Origin: Meandrina meandrites
Taxonomy: Eukaryota; Cnidaria; Anthozoa; Scleractinia; Meandrinidae
DNA length: 64,000 nt
Direction: 5' to 3'
Assembly (NCBI GenBank): GCA_963693305.1
Contig: OY855910.1
Span: 19,322,362-19,386,361 of the forward strand
Of this stretch, positions 10,901 through 22,500 are shown piece after piece; position 1 is the first letter of the stretch, and the number at the start of each line of letters is the position of its first letter. The position numbers were made by a program, and so were the translations under genes. The notes beneath the pieces were generated by a model. That model had not been told where the DNA came from and made no database searches. It was given only the letters and a program-made list of their open reading frames with translations.

Positions 10901-13511
10901 AATTATCTCAACCATTCCATTTAAAAAATGTACAAAAATTTCACCTAATAAAACTACTCAAATTTAATACATCTCTTTCACTGCTTTACATTCTACGCCG
11001 CGATTTTCCCTTAAATTCAAGTTCAATTCTGTTCAACTAAAAAGCCATTTATAATAAACACTCCCAACCGACAAACGATTACAATGAACCAGCAGAAAAG
11101 CAAAAAACTTTCAATGCAGCAATATTTTTGAACTCCTACTTATAAACAAAAATTATTTGTTCTTTCACAACACGCACAAAATCCGGCGACCTCACAAAGC
11201 AAATCTTGACATGGCGGGAAAAATATTGACATGGCGGGAAAATTCCGCGGCCTCACAAAGCAAACGCGCATGGAATGCACCTTCTCCCCCTCGCATATTC
11301 TCGTGTCGTCATGACAACACGAGACAAAAAGTGCAAATTTAGAATAAACGGTCCGCAATGCGTACGTGTGTGTGCTTAGTTTGTGTTCTTCTGCGATCAG
11401 ATGGTCAAAGAATTTATCATGTCCACCAGTCCTGAATGTATTCCTCGTTAACGATGTATATTTTGAAATGCACAGAATATTTAACAAGCTCTTTCGATCA
11501 TACGATAATACATATTAAGAAATGCTCACGTGATAAACAAAAAAAAAACTTTTATGTGCTCAAATATACATTTGCACCAGTCAGTATTAAATCTGTTGTT
11601 ATGTAGTTGCTTAGGGTGAAACTGGTGACATAAAGAAAATTTTAAGCTCTTTGCCCCAAGTTCATTATTCCTCCTTTGACGTTCACTCATTTGCTAAAAA
11701 AAAATATAATTAAAAACTGATTTTTTGTTGCTCAACAGAAGTTGCATTATATTGTAGCATGACATTCGCAACACGATATATGATACTGATGTGAGTCAGG
11801 CCAATCCCTAGGGTCTTGTTGTTGCTGTAAAGAATAAAATACTTTTATTTCAAATCTAAGAGAAATTATCAAAATTATATATTTTTCTTTTGGTTATGCT
11901 TTGTAGTAGTCCTTTTTTACTACCCGGGTGTATGTTATTCTACCTTGTTCTATACAGCTTCTTGTTGAGCTACCAATTGAATTTTTAGAGCCAGCATGTG
12001 AGACTTTCATGCTTGCAACTTCAGTTCAATCAAAAGGCTTTTTAAAACAGCTTTTTACAAGGGCTATAATCTTCTCACGAAGGATAGAATCAAGTTATTG
12101 TAAGAACGGTGAAGTGCGTCTGTATTTTAACAAAATCTGTCAAATACCCCAACATGGACTGTATCAAACTCACACTACTGATTTGAATTTAAATAAGCGA
12201 GGACATTCACCACTACACCACACTAACAACTCCAATCTAGACCATGTGACCAACTCTTGTAAACCTATACATACAAAAATATTTCTGTTGATGGCTATAT
12301 GTGAGTTTCCACTTCCTGTAAAAACTTGAATACAAAATAATACAAATTAAAATATATTATTTTAATGACTAGATTAAAAGGTTCCATTACACAACTGATT
12401 GGAAAGAGTTGGTGTAAAAAAAGGAAATACAAGACCATAAAAAATTCCTTTGAAAAAATATGTCAAATAAAATCTGGTATGGGGTAGCCATTACATCAAC
12501 AGTGGCAGTTTGTAATACAACAAAGCAATCCAGTTATACAGCTGGTGAAATGGGCTTGGCTGCATTCCAACTTATTTTTAAATGTGACTTTTGAGGGCTT
12601 GAAGTCCTATCCATCCATGAAATGAATAATAATGCACAAATCGATTAAGATTTGATTGTGTACAATAAATAATAGTAGTTGGACTGAGTAAAGTACAATT
12701 TCAGAAAGTAATCGGGTGAGTAATTTCAAAATCAAAATTGTGAGCATGATCACTCTCTGAATTGTATGACATGAAATCCAGTTACATGAACTAGATAATC
12801 ATATCAAAAACAAATTTGGAAGTTGGGAAAGTATTTCTAAAATGAAAAAGCCAAGTTATATTCAATAAAAAGAATTAAAATCAATTCACTGGTCAAAAAA
12901 AGTATCTAAAAATGTTATAAACAAATAAAAATCCCAACATTTTGGCTGGAGCCTTCATCTGGGGAAAGTGAAAAAATTCTTAAATAGGGCAATTAGTATA
13001 ATTTATCAAGAATATTGTGCAAATTAAGCTAATTAGGTCTTGTTGTTCAAAGCTAAAACCAAATATACTTGTGCTGCAAATGAATGCCATCATCATGACT
13101 GAGCGCATTCCTGCAAGTATTTATCTCCCATGCTTATAAACGGCATAAACTTTGCCAATTTGCACTTGTGTGCAAAATCTTGGAAGATTCACAGAGTGGC
13201 CAAAATGTAAACAGTGCTCAGCCAAGTATATTCAATCAGTTTTATAAAGAGTAGGAAATGGCAAGAAAAAGCCTATCTAAGTACATGTAGTTGATGCACA
13301 GGTGGCATAGGTGTCCAATTACAAAAAGTTGTAATTTGGCACCCTGACCCACATGATTGCATTCCAATTATGCGACAAATTGGCATGTGCAGAACCAATG
13401 AAAATTGAGAAATTTGTTATAGATATTATTTAGGGATTAAATGTAAATGGTCACTGTCTTCATGTCCAAAGTCAGAAATCCAACATTTCTCCTCAGCTTC
13501 AGTTTATAGTC
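10901..13511. other. Intergenic downstream of POLR1D-like gene
   Basis: No gene recognised. At 11195-11270 there is a short direct duplication containing GACATGGCGGGAAAA and CTCACAAAGCAAA. A 133-residue frame at 11928-12329 has no recognisable features. The segment near 12930-12965 ('ttttggctggagccttcatc') resembles 3' sequences of retroelements but was not classified. Confidence 0.4.
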
Positions 13512-16500
13512 TCATGGTTTGCTGTGTTTATGCTTGGATTTGTGTTTATGGTGTTTGTGTCTATCTTTGTCCGCAGACTTGCTTTGATCTTTGGCTGTGT
13601 TTTTGTGATTACTATCCTTGTAAACTGGTCTTCTGGTTCGTACTTTTTCCTTCGTTTCACTGGGTTCTGTACCTGTGAAAAAATAATATGTAACTGAAGA
13701 ATCCTACACACAGACAACTAAACTGCAGATAACCACACAGTAGTCACAATAAACTGTGAGTGCATGTAAGTTGTTTACTATTCTTGAGAAAAAAATATAG
13801 CTACTCGCTAAAATGCCATGTAAAATATTCAAGCATCCCCAAGTACATGTTGTGTGCGGTCTGGCTTCAAAGTAACATAAATCGTATTTGTCCAGCTCTG
13901 ACTGAGTATTATTTTTAGCTGAATCAGCATAAATATACCTGCTTGTCTGGATTTCTTTTTTCTTGGTTCCAGTGTACTAACTAGCACATTGCGAAGGAAT
14001 CTCTTGTTGGTTGCTGGAAGGGGACACCTCTGCCTTATTCACAAAATAATAAAATTGTAAGACATAATGAAGCACTGTGAAGAAGAAAATTATTATTACC
14101 AAGCCTATAGTGGCAGAGATCAGAGGGGAGGAACTGACCATGAATCTTTTAATATTAACCCCTCAGGTATTTATTTAACTGTGCATTAAGCAATATGTCC
14201 GTCAATAATAACAAAAAAGAAACCTTTCATGACAAGTCACTTGACCAGAACAAATAAAACCCTGAACTCAAAGAAAGAATAGAAAATTTTAAAAATGAAA
14301 ATCAGTGCCAATAGATAAAGAACATCTACATCCTTAATGCATCATTTTTATAACACCCGTATTTACAGACTTTCTTCAGATACAATTCAGAAGTACTTTG
14401 CCTGGTATCAGGTGATTTTAATATTAATCTACTGAACTATGATAATCATCCCCTCACAGAGGACTTTATCAATACTCTTAGTTCTTTCTTTTTAGAACCA
14501 CACATATTGAAACCAACTAGAATTACAAATCATTCATCAACACTGATTGATAACATATTCTTTAATTCCATTGAATATCAAACAGTCAGTGGAAATTTGT
14601 TATATGATCTAACAGACCATCTACCTAACTTTCTCATAATTGACAAGATTGCTTGTTCAACCCATAAAGAAAAAACTTACAAAAGAGACTATTCTAATTA
14701 TAATGAAGAAGCTTTTCTTGATGAATTTAGCTCCTTTAATTGGTCTAATTTATTCCATGGAATATCAGATATTAGTGAAATGTTTGATAAGTTTTATCAC
14801 AAAGTCACTACTATTGTAAATAGCCATATACCTTTAAGGCCACTCTCTCGGAGAGAATCCAAATTTCATACAAAACCCTGGATTACTTTGGCATTAAGGG
14901 CATCCATTAAAAATAAAAATAAGTTATATAAACATTACCTGAAAACAAGAACATGTTATAGTCTCACCAAATTTAAGAGTTATAGAAATAAACTAAATCA
15001 CCTACTTAAATTAAGTAAAACCAATTATTATAAAGAATACTTTATGATCAACAAGGGAAGGACAAAAGAAATTTGGAAAGGAATAAAGCAACTCATATGT
15101 CTCAAGTCCAAGGGTTTAAACTCACCTAACAAGTTAATAATTGATGGGCATGAAATTAAAAATGACAAAGCCATTGCTGAGGAATTGAACAAATTCTTCT
15201 CCAATGTTGGAAAGAACTTGGCATCAACCATTCCAAAGCCAAATCTACCCCATGATTATTATTTAGATAAACCTCAGGCCTCTAGCTTTTTCTTATCACC
15301 AGTAAGTCTAACCGAAATAGAGAATATAATTATGTCCTTAAATTTAACCAAGGCATGTGGTCCTTTTAGCATCCCAGCATCTATTCTCAAGATCTTAAAA
15401 AGTGTTTTGGCAATACCTCTTCAATTGCTTTTTAATTACTCATTTTATTCTGGTACAGTTCCTGATCAATTTAAAGTTGCTAGAGTAGTCCCAATTCACA
15501 AGAAAGGATCCACCTGTGTAGTATCCAACTATAGACCTATTTCTTTGCTATCCATATTTAATAAATTAATTGAAAAATTAATGTATAATAGTGTAACGTG
15601 CCGAAATAAAGGACAGATCCTTCACGAAAATACACACGTGTTTTAATCCTCTTCTCAATTCTCCGAACAAAAACTAGATCCTATTACAACAGCGTGGTGA
15701 TTTCGCAACAACCAATAATGTCACGCATTCGTTCGTCACACCATCCCCCCCTTACAAAAACACTTAATTAGAGTCCCCAAATGTCACTAGCCAGATACAG
15801 AGTAAACAAAGTCTTAGTCCATCTGATAGTCAGCTGCCCAGGCCGGTCTCCTTGGTGTCCGACGCGGCCTTTTCTGGGCTGTCTCGGCAATGGCGGGCGC
15901 CTTTTCAAATCCCTTAGCTGCCGGCGTAGGCTTGAAGTTCTGCTGCTTAGTTGGCTGGCCACTCTTCGAAGCTTCACCCGCAGTGGATGCTCCGTCTTTG
16001 CCAGTCTGCCCTTCGGTTAGCCAGTTAACAAAACTGTGTCCCTGGTACTTCTTAAGCCGGTCAACATGGACGACCGTTGGTTTCGACCTAGCTCCTTTCT
16101 GGATCCTATAGATCAGGTCATCCAGACGAGATATTACCAGGTACGGTCCTTCCCAGGGCCTCTGTAACTTTGGGGTCCTGCCTTTCTTGCGTCTGGGGTT
16201 ATGAAGCCAAACAGGGGCCCCACGTTCAAAGCCACGGTGTGATGCCTTGTGATCGTAGTACCGCTTGTTCCTTTCGCTCCCTAACTTCAGATGTTCACGG
16301 GCAAATGCATGAATGCGTTCCAATCGGGCCTGTAGGCGGTGGACATATTCGGTTTTGCCCTGGTCACCACTTTCTTGCTCGGGACGCCCAAACTGAAGGT
16401 CAATTGGAAGGTCAATCTGCCGCCCAAACATTAGCTCACATGGAGTAAAGGAAGTGGTTTCGTGGACAGCGGAACGATACGCCATCATCAGGACAGGCAG

Positions 16501-19500
16501 GTGGCTATCCCAATCCCGTTGATTCTCTGCTACAAACTTGGACAACATGCCTTCTATTGTCCGGTTGAATCGTTCAATCATTCCGTCTGACTGTGGGTGG
16601 AGGGGTGTGGTTCTGGTTTTATCCATTCCCAGTGCCTCGCACATTTCTTGAAACACTTTTGACTCGAAATTCCTTCCCTGATCGGAGTGAATCTGCCTTG
16701 GGATGCCAAAACGAGCCACGAATTCTTCAACTAACACTCTTGCTACAGTTGTGGCCTCTTGATTGGGAATCGCGAAGGCTTCCGTCCACTTCGAAAAGTA
16801 ATCCCCTATGACGAGGATGTATTTGTTGCCACGGTCTGATTCAGGCAGCGGTCCCAGTATGTCGAGAGCCACTCTCTCAAGGGGGGCACCAACGTTGTAG
16901 GTCTTCAAAGGCGCTCTCGGTGTGCGGGTCGGCCTCTCCCTGGAGGCGCAGAGGTCGCATGACCGACACCAGTCTTTCACATCTTTTGTGCACCCGGGCC
17001 AATAGAATCTTTCCTTAACCCTTCCCAACGTCTTGTTGACACCTAAGTGCCCTGCGGTTTCCTCAGTGTGGAGCTCCTGGAGAACATCATTTCTGAGACT
17101 GGAAGGCATAACAAGCTGCCAACGCACCTCGTCTCCCGCTTCAGATTCCCACCGCCGGCAGAGGACACCATTTCGTAGAGACAGACGGTCCCATTGACTC
17201 CAGTAAGTCTTGATGGATTTGTTTTCGGTTGACACATCCTTCCATGCTGGGCGAGAGGGGCAGGACTCCTTCCATGCGATTATCTTTCCAAGGTCATCAT
17301 CGGCGACTTGGCTAGCACGCAAGTCACTTTTACTGCCCGTAACAACGAAGGCCTTCTTGGATACAGAAATTTCACTTTGGAACTGCTGGCTTTCAGGTGG
17401 AGGTTTTGGATCTGGCTGAGGAGAGGTTAGGCTACCCCCCTCTGCAGGCTTGTCCAGGGCCTGGGGTGCACGGCATGGGACAACATCTGCACTTCCAGAA
17501 TCTGCGACTGATGTGGTATCCCCCTTTTGTTCGACACGATCGCAGTATCGGCAGTCACCGCATGGTCTTCTTGAGAGGGCGTCGGCATTCCCATGGTGTA
17601 TACCGGAACGGTGTTCGATCTTGAAGTCATAAGTACCCAGCAGTTCCAGCCACCTGGCGAGTTGTCCCTCTGGATTTTTGAACTTCAACAGCCACTTTAA
17701 AGCACCGTGATCTGTGCGGACGAGAAATTGCCTTCCACACAAGTAGTGGTGGTAGGTCTTTACTGCCACAATAACTGCCAAGAGTTCCTTGCGCGTCACG
17801 CAGTAGTTTCTCTCACTCTTGTTCAGTGATTTGCTGTGGAATGCAATCACCTTCTCCTCCTCCCCTTGGATTTGGGATAATACTGCGCCAAGTCCAGTGT
17901 TGCTTGCGTCTGTGTCCAAGATAAACAAGCCGTCAAGTGTGGGGAAGGCCAAAATGGGAGCTGTTGTTAGCAGGGATTTGAGCTGACAGAACGCGTCTTC
18001 GCACTCTCTTGTCCATCGGAATTCTCTTTGTTCTTCGGTAAGCTTGTAGAGAGGTCTGGCGATGTCAGCAAAGCCTCGAACAAAGCGCCTGTAGTAGGAG
18101 CAAAGGCCCAGAAAGCTTTTAACATCCTTTGCTGTTCGTGGGTAAGGCCAAGTACGTACTGCCTCAATCTTTTTGGGGTCGGTAGATACGCCATGGTCGC
18201 TCACCACATGGCCAAGAAAAGGTACCGATCGCTGGAGGAGAATGCACTTCTTAGGGCTTAATTTGAGGCCGGCATCGCGAAGCCGCTGTAATACGGTGCG
18301 GAGCCTCTGAATCGCTTCTCCAAACTCGCGGCCATGGACTATGATGTCATCTAAGTAAATAAGGCACACCTCCCAAGGTAGCCCAGACAACACCTTTTCC
18401 ATGAGGCGCTCGAAAGTTGCAGGAGCATTGCAGAGACCAAAACTCATGACCGTGAACTGGTATAGGCCGTTTCCAGTTGTGAAGGCAGTCTTTGGCTTGT
18501 CAGCTTCGGCCATGGCCACCTGCCAGTAACCGCTACAGAGATCTAGGGTGGAAAACCACTTGCAGCCTGCAAGTGCGTCCAAGCAATCATCAATCCTCGG
18601 AAGAGGGTAGCTGTCCTTAACTGTCACGTCATTAAGTTTACGGTAATCAACGCAGAAACGGGTAGAGCCATCTTTCTTCTTTACTAATACGATGGGTGAC
18701 ACCCAGGGACTTGAGGAAGGCTCAATCACTTTTTTCTGAAGCATTTCCTTGATTAGGGTATCGGCTTCGGCTCTTTTGTGTAGGGGGAGACGTCTCGCTG
18801 GCTGACGGATGGGCTGGGAAGATCCAGTGTTGATCGTATGCGTTACTAAGCTGGTATGGCCAAGATCGTCGGAGGAAACTGCAAACACATCAGCAAACTC
18901 GGTCAACAGTTCGGCAAGTTGTGAGCGCTCGTCAGGGTTTAGAAGATTAGAGCTGCGTTCGAACAAGTCTAACAGGTGTCCAGGGACAGAAGGCCTACCA
19001 CTGTCTGGCTCTACAGCAGCTATCGTGCTACCACCCTCCTCGCGTACCTGGCAAAGAGCCACGCTGTTTTGTCCAATGTGGGAAGGTTCAACAAGTTCGA
19101 CAGGTTCACACATAGCTGCCACGGTGTCCTTGTATAATGTGCGAGGATAATCTGTGGGGTTGAGCACTCTTAATGGAATAATGTCAGATGCTCCATCTAC
19201 CAGGCTTCTAGCTAGCATCAGGTGGTTCACTTCCATCAGTCTGGCCGTAGGTTCCAGCAGTCCGAGGGTAGGGGCACATGGACCGACTATCTTGCCAGCT
19301 ACAAAAGCTTCGCTCCAAGGAGGGACAACTGTTGTGCGGTCAATGGATACTCGAAAGCAGCTGGGGGAGAGTGGTTGACCTTGTTTGGCGTCACTGCCAT
19401 CATCGAACTGTAGCTCATAGCAGCCATCTTTAAGCACCAATTGGCAGTCATATCGACGAAGGAAATCTAAACCAAGGATCCCCTCTGGTTCGATCTCTGC

Positions 19501-22500
19501 TACCCACATCGTACAGTCAAATTCTCGGTCGCCTAGTCTGAGTGTCATGTTTCCACGTCCCAGGAAGGAAGAGGAGCGTCCATCGGCCAATTTCATAGTG
19601 TCAAGAACGTTTTGGAGCTGTCTTGGTGTCGATTCCGGATGGCAAGAGATGGCTTCCCATGTTTGGGACTTCAGGATGGTGATGTTTGCTCCTGTGTCCA
19701 CTAAAAACTTGACTGGCACTCCATTCACGAACCCATTAACATACAAGCCGTCTTTGTCGGCACCCACGGCATCTGTTTTGATTGAAGGTAAGGTGGGCCT
19801 TAGCGTTGATTGGTCTGTCGGGCTCTGGCCCTTGAACTCGACAGTGTCTCGTTTCCCGGACATTCCTGTGGCTGTTGGGAAGCTAGCCTCCCCGACGGTG
19901 TACGCAACCCATCTCCGAGACGTTTAGGGCAGTAGCGTTGAATGTGCCCCTGGGCACCGCAAGCCCAACACTCCGGCGAAGTCCAGGTCCTTTGCCAACT
20001 ACGTTGCGACAAATCGGAGATACCTCGTGGTTGCTGGACCAGGCCTTGTACCAGTGTTTTAAGCTCGTGCAGTTCTTGCTTGAGAGTAGAATCTGCTGGT
20101 GTTGGGCTCTGTGTAGTTACCGCCTGTAAGATCTTCGTTCCACCACGTTGTTTCTCAGCGGAGAAAAACGCCTCAACTTCAACAGCAGCATCCAACGCCT
20201 CAGTGAGAGTGGCTGCCTTGGCTTGATGGACCTTCCAACGAAGTTCTGGATCGGTCAATGCCTCGATGAACTGGTCTTTTGCGATCGACTCTCGAAGGGA
20301 AATCGGGGCATCGGGGTAGGCCTGTCTTGTCAGCCTCCGGATTGCCTGAGCCAATTCAGGGAGGGTTTCTTGAGGCTTTCGGGTGCGGCTTCGTAGGGAG
20401 ACCCGAAACATTTCCGTTCTGTTTGATGTGCCAAATCTGCTATTAAGTGCTGCGACCAGGTCAGCGTAGCGAGTACGCTGGGTTTTGTCCAGGTCGCCAA
20501 GCACTGCCTGAGCTGGGCCGCTAAGACTGACCGCCAGGTAGGCTGCTTTGGTCCGTCCATCCCATCCATTGATCTCTGCTACAAGTTCGAACTGGGCTTT
20601 ATAATCCTCCCACGGAGTTGAACCATTGTAAGGTGAGGGACGGACACGTGGCTTCTCTTTTTGTTGTGGAAGCTGGTGACAAGGGCTGGGTGAAAGAGGG
20701 GCTGGAAGTTCGCTAAAACGCACCTCCTCGTGATTGCTAAACAAATCCAGACCGCTATCGCGGGGACTGGTGCCCAGTGTAACGCGACTGTCACGCTGTT
20801 TTGTTTCGAGGGCATCGAGGCGTTTACTAAGTTCGCCGAAACGATCTTCTAAGGCACTGTTTTGCTTCTCGATGCCGATGCTGATTGCCGTAATCGCCTT
20901 TAAAACTTGGTCTACGGTTTCGTCGTTGCTGTGCCTTTCAGTATGTGGAGTACTACTCCCGACCGGGACAGGAGATTTCGCCATTGTCGTCGCATCCTTT
21001 TCAGTTGGAGCTAAATCTTCGGAATTCAGGTCAATCAGCGGACCAAAATTAACCTCACCATCGTTATAGTGCGCCATACTATTGGTTTGACAAATCCTAC
21101 ACCGCTGCCACCAATGTAACGTGCCGAAATAAAGGACAGATCCTTCACGAAAATACACACGTGTTTTAATCCTCTTCTCAATTCTCCGAACAAAAACTAG
21201 ATCCTATTACAACAGCGTGGTGATTTCGCAACAACCAATAATGTCACGCATTCGTTCGTCACAATAGAATTATTTCCTTTCTTGATAAATTTTCAATTCT
21301 ACACAATAATCAGTTTGGTTTTAGGTCACAGCATTCAACTACCCAAGCTCTTCTTCTTTTGACTGATAAGATTCAAAGATCAATTGATAAAGGCATGTAC
21401 TGTAGTGGTATATTCCTAGATCTTTGTAAAGCATTCGATACAGTCAACCATAAAATTTTATTAACTAAACTGGAGTATTATGGCATACGAGGGGTTTCAA
21501 ATGATTGGTTTGCATCTTATTTGAGTAACAGAAGACAGTTTGTCTCTCTGTCTGGTATTGATTCTGATTACCAAACTATAACTTGTGGTGTCCCACAGGG
21601 GTCAGTCCTTGGACCACTTTTATTTCTTTTATATATAAATGATATGCCTAAATGCTCCAATATTTTAGAATTTCACCTCTTTGCTGATGATACAAACCTA
21701 TTTCTAAATAATCCTAACATTCTAAATCTAGAAACAGACTTAAATATTGAATTAGAAAAGGTGAGCCAGTGGTTATATGCTAACAAATTATCCTTGAACA
21801 TTGATAAAACAAATTTTGTTGTATTTCATTCTCCGCAAAGACGAATAATGCACAATATGAATCTTAGAATTTCCAATACCTCTATTAAATCCGACACTCG
21901 TGTCAAATATTTGGGACTTATTTTAGATTCAAATCTGAATTGGAAAGCATATATACATGAAGTAAGTAAAAAAATTTCAAGAGGTATTGGAGTTCTATCC
22001 AAACTTAGATATTATGTAAAGAAAAATATATTGAAACAACTTTACTATTCACTTATCTATCCCTACTTAACATATGGTTTATTACTCTGGGGCAATACCT
22101 ATAGTTCTTCGATCAAACCTTTAATAACTCTTCAGAAGAGAGCCATGCGTATAATAACTTTTTCAAAACCAGATGAACACTCAGAGCCTCTCTTTAAAGA
22201 ACTAGAGATTCTAAAATTAGGTGACCTTGTTAGCTTGCATAATGCACTTTTTTTGTATCAGTATCATAAGAACCTTCTTCCATCATCCTTTGATAACTTT
22301 TTTCAATCTGTTTCATCAATTCACCAGTACAAAACCAGGCTTGCGTCCAGATCAACTTATTATATTAACTCTGTCAAAACAAACTATGGTAAATTCAACA
22401 TTCGCTTTGCTGCTGTAAAAGTTTGGAATGACTTGGATGAAAACATCAAATACCTCCCCCTCAAAATGTTCAAAAATGAAGTTAAAGTTAACATCTTACA

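Larger units (their letters stand above)
15592..21263 (-). mobile_element. Complete Ty3/gypsy-class LTR retrotransposon, 5672 bp
   Basis: The element lies on the minus strand: 5' LTR 21263-21115, primer site 21113-21100, gag, pol, polypurine tract 15753-15741, 3' LTR 15740-15592. The two LTRs are identical over 149 bp as I read them, and both ORFs are open. A 4-bp target duplication, ATAG, flanks it (15588-15591 and 21264-21267). Domain order is protease, RT, RNase H, integrase, as in Ty3/gypsy (Metaviridae). There is no env-like ORF after pol. Identical LTRs and intact genes indicate a very recent insertion and possibly a still competent element. Confidence 0.95.

Noticed and set aside
11928..12329. 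133-residue open frame, plus strand
   Set aside because: AT-rich, no domain, no splice signals forming a gene. Probably chance.
15781..20815. Many plus-strand and minor minus-strand frames of 60-126 residues
   Set aside because: All are shadow frames of the gypsy gag and pol genes.
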